64,000 bases of DNA from Agapanthus africanus (lineage: Eukaryota > Streptophyta > Magnoliopsida > Asparagales > Amaryllidaceae). The position numbers were made by a program, and so were the translations under genes. The stretch's first letter is position 1; each line of letters starts with the position of its first letter. A model generated the notes under the pieces. That model did no database searches. It saw only the letters and a program-made list of their open reading frames with translations, and was not told the origin of the DNA. Shown in pieces: positions 13,691 through 24,148 of this stretch. The DNA is taken from NCBI GenBank assembly GCA_030015575.1, contig JASDDO010000028.1, positions 27,817,154-27,881,153 on the forward strand. The letters run 5' to 3'.

Positions 13691-14226
13691 ATAAAAAGAG
13701 TGAGGTAACCTCTGGTCTTGTTGACTATAAGTGGCAATTAAAATGTCTACACTACATAAAACAAATAAATTGGAGGGAAATTATATTAACTCAACAGCAA
13801 TAATCAAAACAGTAATGATGTCCTCTAATAGTTCCCCCGACATACACAAATGACAATGTATAAATCCCGAGCAGAAAGGAATCAAAAGCTTGTCCATTTC
13901 TTAAAATTAGGTCTTCACTTCATCTTTCCCTTTATTGCCTCATTAATGCATCACTAACCCTAAATCATTTCTACTGAAATCAACATCCAGAGTCAATAAT
14001 CCGCATCAAAATCCCTTCTTGGAAACTCCACTGTTTCAATGACGATAAGAAAACGATAAAACTTAAATCCAAACAACAGGACAACCAACGATCTACACAT
14101 AAACCGCATGCCAACGCACAATTCAGATAGAATTTGGGGCTATCACCGAAAGATCTCGAAGATCTCTAACTTGGACGCATCGATCGACAAAGAGATTACT
14201 GATGAAAGAGGATCGAGGGATCTTAC

Positions 14227-14345
14227 TGATGATTTGATGCCTGATTCCGTTGAAGGCAGCAGCTCAAGAACCCCAATTGAAGAAGGGGGTGAATTTCTTT
14301 TAAGGAATTAGGGTTTGTGAGAGAGGGGGAGAGAGAGAGAGAATG
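14227..14345 (-). other. Candidate non-coding first exon of the E2 gene
   Basis: On the minus strand this is a typical plant leader: a CT-rich tract (CTCTCTCTCTCCCCCTCTC), then AAACCCTAATTCC, ending at a strong donor, A|GTAAGAT, at 14,226. No ATG-led coding frame of interest is present. It is the best upstream leader candidate I found for the gene at 2206-8083, 6 kb away. The link is inferred from the unpaired 5' UTR acceptor at 8172. Confidence 0.45.
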
Positions 14346-16282
14346 AACGAGGAGGAGAACAACTAAAGCATGGGATACGCGTCTTCTCGAGAATCGATTC
14401 CCAAGTGGCAAGCCTTTCATATTGCTCCCCAAATCAACCTTTATTGTCATATTGCACCCCAAATCAAGATTTTTGTTAAGAGAACGGCCCATGATTTTAC
14501 GTTGGACCCTGCTTAACTTGAAAAAATTTGCTTCGCCTTTTAAATCCAACGGCGCTGATAGTTTTCATATTGAACCCCTAGTCACATTTACGAACAGTGT
14601 TAATGTTTCCATAGGTGAAACTTTTCTATACAAAATTGGCCATCCGTGTCCTCTTCTTTTTCTTTTTCAAACCTAAAAAAATCACTCGAGTCAAATCTGC
14701 AAGGACAGGAGATAGAAAGAGATGGGATTTTTCGTCATCTTTGAACAACTTTGTGTTTGTTTATTTATTTATATGTCTTATGACTGAACAACTGTATTAA
14801 TTTGGCCCTGCTTCTGAGATTCAACATGTCTTAAAAACACCTCTTCGGAGAACAATGGGCAACTCATACATGTTTCTATATCAACTCTATGGACTTTTTT
14901 TATGGTGCCGGCCCCTTTAACAAAAATGCAAATTTCAGGAAAAAACAAGTCATGTGCAAGAGGTATAACAACGCTGGAATAACTAATAATGTGAAGTTCT
15001 GGTGGTAAATAAATTGTATGTTTTTCAAGTTAAGTTAAGGGGATTCTTGTTTTTGGTCAAAGGTAATTCATTCATTATATGCTTTTATATTTAACAATTT
15101 GTTGGGATTGTTTTGTTTCATGTCCAGCTATTATAGGCCCATCACCAAATATTAAAACAGGCCCAGTGTGTAGTTAATATATTTTGGCTAAAATGCAGTT
15201 AACCACCATCCGCGTATGGTCCATTTGTAGATAATTGCGCTCAAATTTAAAAACCTCCAAAATGCCACATGGGGTGACTTCCGTTGACTTCCCATCCAAA
15301 AAGTTGAGGTCTTAGACCAAATGTTATTTTTGCTTGTGAAACCAAACTTGAAATTTATGAGCAAAACACAATTTTTTTATTTATTTTTGAACTTATTGTT
15401 CTCATTTTCATTACAGAAATTGAGATACATGTGGAATCACATCCTACGTCTCTCTTAGATTATAATTTGCAATCTGAGTATTAAGGAAATTACGAATCTC
15501 CTCGTTTTCCTCTCTTCTTATCGCCGGCTCTTCTCTAACCTTCTCGTTCTCGGTTCGGTTTGAGTTTGGGATGTTGGTCAGTTCAAGGGTCCAGTTTGAT
15601 TTTTATTTTTTTATTTGCAAAAAGTAGGGTCAGCCCTAATTCTGATACCATAGATGGGCATTTTGGAAATATTGAAGCCCCTTTGCTCAAAGCCCAGTTG
15701 CAATTTGTTGATCTTATCTTGCTTTAAATCTTCCATTTGGGCACCCATGAGCAACAACTCAGCAGGAATTGGCACTTTTCCTTCCGGAAAGAGTGCAGGG
15801 ATTGAACCTCAGAAATTTGAGGACAAATTCATGGATCCTTTGTGTGTTTGTGTGTGTTGTGCGTGGATGTGTTTTTAGGGCTTCCGTGTCATGACATGCC
15901 TTCAATAATTTTAAAGATATGCATTAACTCTATAGGCCAGCCATCATGCAATCCTTCTCTTCTGCTCATTATTATGGAGTTATCAACTTAGCATCGGTCT
16001 TAATCATGCATTAAAGCATCTTTATGTTTCATTAGCTGGTCTCACTATAAGTGTGATGCGAACTTTCAGACATCACAGCTAAGAGAACCAAGCAACTTGC
16101 AAGCACTGGAGCAATAAAAACTCTCATCTCGATATTAGATTTTGATCACCATTGAATGAGTCTCTCTCTCTCTCTCTCTCTCAAAGATTCAAAAGGAAGG
16201 ACAGTTTGGATCTCATCCTAACAAAAGGAATAAGATTGTCCCCCCACATATATAATAAATTTAGGCAAATTGAAATGCAAAG
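14346..16282. other. Intergenic region; one short coding-like relic
   Basis: Contains the likely upstream region of the E2 gene and no complete gene. On the minus strand, 15,803-15,650 is open for about 50 codons and reads as plausible protein (IPALFPEGKVPIPAELLLMG, then a charged stretch and EQRGFNISKMPIYG), but I do not recognise it. It may be a decayed exon or chance. A (CT)n tract lies at about 16,160-16,182. Nothing else was recognised. Confidence 0.4.
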
Positions 16283-16450
16283 ACATAAATGAGGGAGGAA
16301 TAAATGCTTTCTATTCTGTGTATCCCATGAGTGGGTAACATGCCATATTTAATTATTAGGCGCGTCAATGGATAATAGATAGGAATTATAAATTCCCAAA
16401 AAAAAAAAATTGAAGTGGGCATGCAAGCATTTATTCCTCCCTCATTCATA
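16283..16450. mobile_element. MITE with perfect 22-bp terminal inverted repeats
   Basis: Perfect inverted arms at 16,288-16,309 and 16,425-16,446 (AATGAGGGAGGAATAAATGC and its complement), with weaker pairing just outside. The interior of about 115 bp is AT-rich and non-coding. No convincing target duplication was identified because GC-rich repeat DNA begins directly to the right. Confidence 0.55.
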
Positions 16451-16452
16451 TG

Positions 16453-16581
16453 AACGTCCGATCGGCGGCGGGCTGGCCGGTGAACGATCGGAAATGACCG
16501 GCGGACGATCGGAGATGACCGGCGGCGAACGTCCGGCCTACGGATGACCGACGATGAGCCGGCCGGCCGGCGGCGGATGGT
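16453..16581. repeat. GC-rich degenerate minisatellite
   Basis: Repeats of about 20 bp built from GATCGGARATGACCGGCGG-like units, ending in GGCCGGCCGGCGGCGG. This small GC island sits in otherwise AT-rich DNA. An open frame across it is a composition artefact. Confidence 0.6.
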
Positions 16582-16644
16582 CATGGCTGATTTCATATTA
16601 GACAGGAATATTTCTTGATAATTTAGGATAGACGCATCTTTTGA

Positions 16645-16704
16645 GGGGAATAGAATTACCATGAAATGGGGTCATTTGATTACCATGGTAATCCTATATT
16701 CCCC
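16645..16704. repeat. Short inverted repeat
   Basis: GGGGAATAGAATTACCATG pairs with CATGGTAATCCTATATTCCCC. It could be the remnant of a small foldback element. No function is evident. Confidence 0.4.
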
Positions 16705-18240
16705 AGAATTTCTTTTGTATACCTAAACAAGTGCGGTAATATTTGATGGTAATTTAGGATTACCGTCAAGATTGCGTACAACCAATTGGGCACCCTGGGT
16801 TTTTTAGTTTAGAGCTTTAGACAGTAATTGAACTTGCACATGAAGAGTATTTATTCTAATAACCCCTTAATTAGAAATATACTCTTTTTGTCTGAGGCAA
16901 AATAAACGCCTTGTTGAATTGAATGTATTGTTGGTTAATTTGAAATCCTTAACACTTACGAACAAAATTTCAAAAATATACTTTTTAAATTTGATTTTTT
17001 AAAAATACATTTTAATTAAGTTTATATGCTTTGTTACGTACTATACCAATTAGAAAAATAATATTTTTAGTTAAAATAAGAATTTTTTAGTTAATGGAAA
17101 ATTATTTTAACTGGTTATTCATATTTGAAGAAACAAAAAAAAATTGTTTATTGGCTTGCAAAAAATAGAACTCACCCGCTTTCTTACCTGCAATGACTAG
17201 TTTATATGTATTTATTTCAATAATTAGAGAAAAAATTTAACAAAAAATCAGACTTTAGAAAAACGATTTTGGAAGAATGGTTTTCAATCCAAATTAATGT
17301 AAAAAGAAAATGGCACTTAAATAGTAAGATACCTTATTTTTTTGCCTGATCAGCAAGATGTCCTCCTTCAATGTAGCCAATGGGATAAAGATGAAAGAGC
17401 TTTCTTGTAATTTTTCAAATAAAATTTTGCCCTATCCGACAAAAATCATTGGCTCCGCCACAGAGTTTATTATTATTATTATTTTTTGAGGGATAGATAT
17501 TCTATCCTTCCTTGTCGGTCTCCATATCGCGAATTGTAACTTTAATTATTTTACCATAATTTTTATATGTGTTATCAGTTCTTTGCTAGTCATGGATGAT
17601 AAATTATAAGTATTCATGTTTTTTCAAAACTGAGTGAGGAAACCATGAGAGGGGTGAAAAGGATTGCCGTACAACAACTTGTTTGTTGTATTAAAGCGAA
17701 GGGGAAAGATCTAAAGGAGTATATAGTGTATTTATTTTGAGCTAAGATAAGAATATTACATTCTCTTTGGTTGGCAAAGCAGCGAAGTACCATGTCATGT
17801 GGCAAGAAATGGAGATGAGGCATTTTCAACACTAAAAACGCGTACAAAAATTAAAGCGAGAGTGACAAGTGAGCTCAATCGAGGGGTGTCGGTGTATCAT
17901 GAGTAGAAAAGGCCAGCTTGACTCAAATTTATTTTCTTTCCTTTTTTCTTTCTTTCTTTTCTTTCTTTTTTCTTTTTGCATGTGTTTAATTTGCTCCTTT
18001 CATTTTCTTTCTACTTTAGTCTTGTTATTTTGTTTTCCCTTTTCCTTTCCTTTTTGCCTTTTATATTTGGAGGAATAGATGGGTTAGGTTGAGTGATTCA
18101 TCAAATAATTTTACATTAAGGAATTCACACCAAGAAATTCATCAATTAAATTTCAAGACAATTACATAAGAAATAATTAAATTTAATGACGTCAATAAGA
18201 GGTTAATTATAAATCGGTCGTTTGGCTTTCATCCAGATAT
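16705..18240. other. AT-rich intergenic region
   Basis: No gene recognised. It includes long T-rich tracts (about 17,935-18,070) and poly(A)/poly(T) stretches. It ends exactly where a CACTA terminus begins at 18,241. Confidence 0.5.
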
Positions 18241-18812
18241 CACGACTACAAATAGGGGTTGCCCCTGCGGATTTATCCATAGGAGCAAATCAATGCCCCT
18301 ACGGATATATCCGTAGGGGCAAGAAATATCACTGTAGGTGCAAACGCCGTAAGTGCAAGTCTTAACCTTGAACATGCCCCTACGGACAAAAACTTGCCCC
18401 TACGGCGTAATGTGTAGGTCCAGTTGTCCCTACGGCTTAGGCTGTAAAGATAAAAAACTTATTTAATTTATCGGTTTATAAAATAAATTAGTTGTCCCTA
18501 CGGATAAGTCGTAGGGACAACTATTTGCCTCTACGGATACGTGTGTAGGTCCTGATTTGTAGGGACAAAATATCAGGTATCCTGATATTTTGTCCCTACG
18601 GATACATGTGTAGGGGCATTTGTTTGTCCCTACGGACAACTCCGTAGGGATAAGTATAACCCCTATTACTGAGATCATAGGGGCAAAATATCAGGTATCC
18701 TGATATTTTGCCCATACGGATAAATCAGTAGGGACAAAGAAGGTCCCTACGGATTAATCCGCAGGGGCAATATTGGGCCCTACGGATTAATCCGTAGGTA
18801 CATATTATCAGT
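18241..18812. repeat. Sub-terminal palindromic repeat array of the CACTA fragment
   Basis: About ten copies of a 24-28 bp palindrome around TACGGAT..ATCCGTA, plus two copies of AATATCAGGTATCCTGATATT. In En/Spm such sub-terminal repeats are the binding sites of TNPA, and this is the analogous array. Confidence 0.7.
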
Positions 18813-19077
18813 TTTTTTTAAAAAGGGCTGTCTATTTTTTTCTCGCCCTGTGCACAATAATATATACATCATATATAAAATTAATCAACACGCAGAATAT
18901 ATATCGCAGTATTCATAATCACATCTCACGCATAATATACAAAAGAAATCAACAAAAGTAGAATATGATATCAATATAAATACGCAAACACCACCAATAT
19001 CAATATCGTCCAAAATATATACAATATGTATCATATAAATAAATACATGTTTAAAATATAAGAATCAAAAAGCTACC

Positions 19078-19284
19078 CTAACTCGGTCCAGCTCCTCCTA
19101 TGATAAACGCCATAATTTGACGCGCCTGCTCCTCGGATATACCTTGAGTCAATAAATCATGTAATGCGGAGTGTGTGGGCTGTGGAGTGGTCTGCGCAAC
19201 AGCCGCTGAGGTGGCGGCTTGCAGAGCCGCAGCTGCGGGAGTCTGAGAGGGCAGTGGAGCTATAGAAACTGTCGGCGGAACCAC
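19078..19284 (-). pseudogene. C-terminal piece of a TNPA-like CACTA protein
   Basis: A 68-residue minus-strand tail rich in Ala, Pro, Gln and Thr, ending EEQARQIMAFIIGGAGPS. Its counterpart in the 46-kb CACTA copy (about 46,900-47,130) is recognisable at DNA level, including a matching upstream region. It is the last exon of the accessory DNA-binding gene, cut off from the rest of that gene. Confidence 0.55.
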
Positions 19285-19645
19285 AGCCGAAGTAGTGGCT
19301 TGCGGAGCCGCAGCCGAAGGAGATGCATGTGGAGGCTCGGCCGATGTACCCTGTCGCGTCTGGACCTACGTGTGTAATAAACGAGTAAGAACTGTGTATT
19401 AGTCGAATTCGTATCATTATCAAATTATTGCGAAACCCCAATCTATGTATACTTAGGGACTTAGGCCTCGTTTGGATATATAGTTTGGAAAACTGTAGTT
19501 TATTTTAATTAGATATGTATGTATGATTAATCAAACCTAAGTCTACCACCAAATAAGCTCAGGCTACGTACTAATATTGGATATATTGCTATCTATAATA
19601 TGGCATAATATTTTACTATTAAGGAGTATACAACCAACATATTCT

Positions 19646-19832
19646 AAGGCAGTGTCACATGATCATGGAGATGGTTGATCTCCAGGGGATCGAGGTCAGG
19701 AGAGTAGACTCAGAGGACAATACGGCGGATCCACTCACAAAGGCCTTTTCCCAGAGAGAGACTTTTATGGGATGGTTGAGTATGAGATACTACAACCACT
19801 GTTATCAGATGGCCCTAGTGCAAGTGGGAGAT
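19646..19832 (+). mobile_element. Ty1/Copia fragment: end of RNase H and polypurine tract
   Basis: The plus strand reads VDLQGIEVRRVDSEDNTADP then LTKAFSQR, the conserved tail of Copia RNase H (the ADPLTK motif). AAGTGGGAGAT follows as polypurine tract and then TG at 19,833. The upstream part of the element is absent here. Fossil. Confidence 0.75.
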
Positions 19833-22003
19833 TGTTAGTTATATGTATGCCCTAAAGGCCATTACTATACACGAGATGTATATTCTAGTGGATGCTTGGA
19901 CATATATAGGGAGGACTTTCTTGCTCGACATGATAGTATGCTATCTGGTTACTCTTTACCTTAACGTGTACACTGATTGTCTCTCTGTTACATGTTGGTA
20001 AAGCCCTTAAGATGTGTACTTGACTACCTAGACTATGATGCAGATCATACTAGTGGGGACAGAGTAGTCCATAAGTACATCTTTTAATGTCCCTAGTCAT
20101 GGGTGTATCGAGACGGGGCATCGATATACCAGAGTAGACTAGCGTATACCTTCTCGATCCATATAGATGGGCGATAGATGATCTCATATCCATTGGTATT
20201 TGACATCAGAGATGGTATACAAGTGCTCAGTAGAGACTGGGTACACTGGTGGACTCGCCGAGAACTCCCAGATGGTATTATACCTCACGTCAGATGGCAG
20301 TTCTCTGGTGACACTGGTACAGGTTAGTCTGTAGACCCGAGATCGTCATAGAGTCTTGTGTGATTCCCACTGTGCTTTGATTTCCACCTTACCACGTCCA
20401 AGAGGGCGTGCAAAACGGTGGTTTTTGTTTACAGTCCCAAGTCACATGGAGGCAATGAGCGATAGGAGGGGTTTCGTCTCTCCCGGTATTGGGGGTGGAT
20501 GTTGCGCTATGCTCGATTGGCCATAACAGGAAAGTCCTTGGCCAGGGCTGGTTTAGAGATTTACTGGTAAGTGTTACCAGTAGTTTCTCGACCCGTTATG
20601 AGCCTCGCATCGGCATGACTTATCGGTTATTAGGGTCTGACGTTTACCACCCCTAGACTTGATATGCGACATATCAGACGAGGAGACCGGACTGTACGGT
20701 AGTGTCACTGTCAGGCTTTTTGCAGGAGTTGGAGCGGGCTTGCTTGCTGATTTTCTGATCGCTCAATACCCGAGTAGCCGTTACGTCCAGGTAGTACCGC
20801 TGACGGCTTGTGGGTGCTTGATATGATCATCACCTACTGCCGGCGTATTGACGAGTATTTAGAGTCCTACATAGAGGTTTTACTGGCTCAGGCAAAACGA
20901 AATAGGAGCGCATATGTGATATGTGCGGGACCAAGAATAATGCGAGTATAAGATACCGTATTCTATTCTCGCGATATTTGTATCGATCGGTTATATGCGA
21001 TATAACCAGGTTATCGAATCAAGAGTTGATTCGATAAGTCGATACATTGGATGTTAGTCGGTTATATGTGATATAACCGGATTATTAAGTCAAGTGTTGA
21101 TTTAATAATTTAGTGTATAATTGTATATGTAATATACTAATTTACATTAACTAACATTGGTTCACTTAAGCATTTGTTTTTCTCACTTGTGCACAACTTA
21201 ATATATATGTGATATATATTTATTTGTGTTCATTTTGTATCATGGTTGTTGATACAACTTACATATGTGTATAAGACTTATACCATACTAATTATAGTGC
21301 TAGGTTTTTATATTTAAAGTAATTCTAAAATTAGTGGATGATGAGCTCACATGCATGAAGCTTCATGAAGCTTAGGGTTGCATTGACTTAGTCTACTAGT
21401 TTTGTTTTACTTGAGATATTAATTAACCTAACCATTATAATGTAGCCATGGTTATGTCTCTACATGAGTTAATATATGATATAAACCCATCCATGGTTCA
21501 CACTCTCTCTAATTTTTAGTTTTTCATTCTCATTTTTCTTGTGCTCATCTTCTTCCTCCTTCAAAAGCTTGCTAGGGTTTGATAAAGAGAGAGAAATATA
21601 GTGAGAAAAGAAATTCTAAAGTGTACCTATTTCCTATTTCTCCATCCTCTACTAGATTAGCACTTTAGTATAGGGTGTTTGCTTCACTTTGGTGAAGTGG
21701 TAGCTTGCGTTCGTATTCTCTCGACGTAGATCATCTTCAGCCTCGAAGACTTCAAGCAAAACCGTTGCCATCTTCTCATGGAGCCGTCCGAGAGTCCGGA
21801 AGCACCATGATCGCAGCGAAGGGACTACTAAAAGGAGCTTATGAAGTGAAGGACCGATCTACAAAGGTTGTATTTTCTTCTTCACTTAGTTGTAAAGGTA
21901 TTTACTTACATGTGAATCCCTAATAATCTAGCAAAGATCTTATTTAGGGTTGTTCGGCATGGCTAAAATTTTAATCGGGCATGGTTGATGCCTTGTAGAA
22001 CCC
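19833..22003 (+). repeat. Copia LTR-derived sequence, plus orientation
   Basis: Begins TGTTAGTTATATG directly after the Copia polypurine tract, so it is the 3' LTR side of that fragment. It runs about 2.1 kb without coding sequence. The right edge is unclear because a related LTR in the opposite orientation follows. Fossil remains. Confidence 0.55.
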
Positions 22004-22611
22004 TGTTAGAATGCTTAGGAACCCTACACATGGTAGTGTAGTAATCAAAGCACAGTGGGAACTCACACGAGACAAATGATAATCTTAGGTCGACAGACTA
22101 AGCTGTGCTCATGTCACCAGAGAACTGCTATCTGACAATAGGTATAATACCATCTAGAATGTTTCCGGCGAGTCCGTCCAGTGTAACTCATAACCCAATG
22201 AGCACATGTATAATATCATTGGTAACAAACTAACACCAATGGTTGTGAGACCGGCCATTGCCCCTCCGTCGGGGTCAAGAAACGTATACACTAGTCTACT
22301 CTGGAATATCGATATCCAGTCTCGATGTTCCCACGACTAGGAACATTTAAGAATTTGTTTATAGACTACCCAGTTCTCAAAAGTGTGATCGGCACAATAA
22401 CTCTTATAGCCAAGCATGAATGATATGGGCTCTATCAATATATAATAGTGATCCGTAATACCATATAATACATGTACTTGATGATAAAGATAAACCTGGT
22501 AGCATACTATCATCTAGAGTAAGACTGTTCTATCCGTACAGGTCCTCCCTCAATCATCATAATCGCCTGCCTACGATTACAATAATTGTCTTGAGAGCAC
22601 TATAGCCAACA
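22004..22611 (-). repeat. Inverted Copia LTR, related to the one at 19.8 kb
   Basis: On the minus strand it runs from TGTTGGCTATAG to CATTCTAACA, with TG...CA ends and 608 bp. Internal blocks match the 19.8-20.4 kb LTR in reverse (for example CACTGTGCTTTGATT and CAGTTCTCTGGTGACA-like stretches). No matching target duplication was found, so it may be part of a larger rearranged insertion. It separates a CACTA end from the rest of that element. Confidence 0.55.
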
Positions 22612-22831
22612 GTAAGAACGATCGCTAATACTAATATTAATATTAGCGACTGTCGGTATTAACGACCTTTCATAGACAGTCGCTAATACATGTGTTAGCG
22701 ACCAAACTTTCCGCGACCGTGTATTAGCGGCCGTTTAAAATATGAACAGTCGCTAATAATCTTTAGTGACCGTCCATTTAGTATTAAAGAACGTTTTATA
22801 CGAACTCTAATATGCACAGTATGGAGTAGTG
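22612..22831 (-). mobile_element. CACTA element terminus (second family)
   Basis: The right end reads GTAGTG, with the minus strand starting CACTACTCCATACTGTGC. Inside are sub-terminal repeats of the type TTAGCGACCGT / ACGGTCGCTAA. It closely resembles the terminus at 42,600-42,942 (CACTACATACAGTGC). The inner part is lost where a Copia LTR begins. The terminus touches an E2 exon directly. Confidence 0.75.
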
Positions 22832-23190
22832 TGACGCTCCACTCGAAGATGTTCCTGTTGGCGACGAGACCAGCTGAGAATCCATCGACGAGAGACTTCA
22901 TAAGATCTTATCAACAAATCAAGCACAAAATGATATGTGATTCATTGAAATGGGAAAAATAAAACCCTAGAAAGAAATCGAAAGGATCGAATCCTTACCT
23001 CTCAGCTGTTTGTTGAGGAGGAGGCTGGCCTAGATCGAACGTGAAGGGTTATTTCTTGGTTTCGTCTTGTCATTACCGTCGGAAAATAAAAAATACGCAT
23101 GCCTGATAAAATGGTTGTTGCTATCTGCTCCAATAACGAATCATTGGTTATTTCCTTGAGAGAGAGAGGGGAGAGAGAAAGAGACTGTTC
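22832..23190 (-). pseudogene. UBC7/UBC13/UBC14-like (UBE2G2 family) ubiquitin-conjugating enzyme E2, truncated
   Basis: Minus strand. Exon 1 (23,029-22,999) reads ASLLLNKQLR and ends at the donor GTAAGG. Exon 2 (22,906-22,832) begins after an AG and reads DLMKSLVDGFSAGLVANRNI then FEWSVT. Arabidopsis UBC7/13/14 have ...LLLQKQLKDLCKHPVDGFSAGLVDE.NIFEWSVT at the same place with the same kind of exon join. The normal start is not visible: a TAG stands where the family has a Gln codon just before exon 1. A CT-rich leader continues to about 23,190. Exon 2 ends abruptly at a CACTA terminus. The catalytic half (IIGPP..., HPN, active Cys) is not present anywhere I looked. Intron retention shows it is not a processed copy. 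By family knowledge the intact protein is a soluble ERAD E2 (Ubc7-like). Confidence 0.75.
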
Positions 23191-23303
23191 TTTGACCCCT
23201 AAAAGAGCGAGCTTTGAAGTGACAACAGAGAAGGAAAGGAAAGTGGGGGTTTTCAGTCGCGGGCACATGAATTATTTCTTAGCCCGGGCTTAGGACCTTT
23301 AAG

Positions 23304-23478
<175 letters not shown>

Positions 23479-23684
23479 CGACTATAATCCTATCGGAAGG
23501 ATTAATTAGAAACAAATTCTTCCCATTTTTACGCCGTTATATTAGCTTTGGGATGTGTGCTAATAATTATGAATAAATGCTTTTATTTATTTCCAAATAT
23601 AACATAATTGAATGCAAAAATCCCAAAGTTAATCTAATGACGAAAAATGGGGAAATATTTGTTCCAAATTCTTCCGATATGGTC

Positions 23685-23687
<3 letters not shown>

Positions 23688-23764
<77 letters not shown>
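23688..23764. repeat. Microsatellite (CT)n(AT)n
   Basis: A CT tract of about 34 bp followed by an AT tract of about 42 bp. It directly adjoins the foldback element at 23,766. Confidence 0.95.
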
Positions 23765-23765
<1 letters not shown>

Positions 23766-23767
<2 letters not shown>

Positions 23768-24148
23768 GTTAACGGAGGAAAGGTGCCATAGGAGGGGATT
23801 TCCTCCTATGGTGTCGGAAAAATGTACCCTCCGTGATTTTTTCGATGATCAGCATACATCACATTCATGTTTATCATCTAAGATGTGGATACATACACCA
23901 AATTTCATGTGATTATACCATTTTTTCACTATTGATTTAGTTGGTGCAAAATTAATGGTTTACTGACAATAGAACTTTTTACATTGCTAATGCAACGATG
24001 AAAAAGTAGTAGAATGGCATGAAATTTGGTGGATACATATCTTAGATGATGACGATGGATGCCGATCGTCGGAAAAAATGGTGGGGATTGTAATTTTTCG
24101 ACGCCATAGGAGTAAATCCCCTCCTATGGCCACTTTTCTCCATTATTC
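23766..24148. mobile_element. Foldback MITE with near full-length arms
   Basis: Almost the whole 383 bp is one inverted repeat. The left arm, from GGAGGAAAGGTGCCATAGG, pairs with a right arm ending CTATGGCCACTTTTCTCC. Inner blocks also pair, for example ACCAAATTTCATG with CATGAAATTTGGT. Each end contains its own palindrome, CCATAGGAGG...CCTCCTATGG. It sits between dinucleotide tracts on both sides, suggesting insertion into a microsatellite. Non-coding; superfamily unknown. Confidence 0.7.

Larger units (their letters stand above)
8173..14226 (-). other. Probable ~6-kb leader intron of the E2 gene, filled with transposon debris
   Basis: If the acceptor at 8173 pairs with the donor GTAAGAT at 14,226-14,220, the interval is a single 5' UTR intron. 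It contains no supported coding region. It holds a TIR element (8569-9020), a 131-bp foldback (10,703-10,833), a solo LTR (11,791-12,182) and a 30-bp tandem duplication (13,631-13,690). The long AT-rich remainder shows nothing recognisable. First introns of plant genes often tolerate such insertions. The pairing of splice sites is inference. Confidence 0.5.
18241..19645 (-). mobile_element. CACTA (En/Spm) element fragment, one terminus plus end of the TNPA-like gene
   Basis: Starts with CACGACTACAAATAGGGG, a mutated CACTA terminus, then about 570 bp of sub-terminal palindromes of the type CCCTACGGATNNATCCGTAGGG. It then aligns by eye, block by block, with 46,152-47,350 of the larger CACTA copy: the CCTGTGCACAATAATATATA block, the 3' end of the TNPA-like gene, and the AGTTTGGAAAACYGTAGTTT block. 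The alignment stops near 19,645, where Copia sequence begins. It is a diverged paralogue, broken at its inner end. Confidence 0.8.

Noticed and set aside
14223-14549. 108-codon minus-strand frame as a protein-coding first exon
   Set aside because: No domain. It overlaps what looks like a CT-rich 5' leader with a donor site; leader exon is the better reading.
18241-18812. CRISPR-like array (regular palindromic repeats with spacers)
   Set aside because: Plant nuclear context and a CACTA terminus; spacing is irregular and the repeats are sub-terminal transposon motifs.
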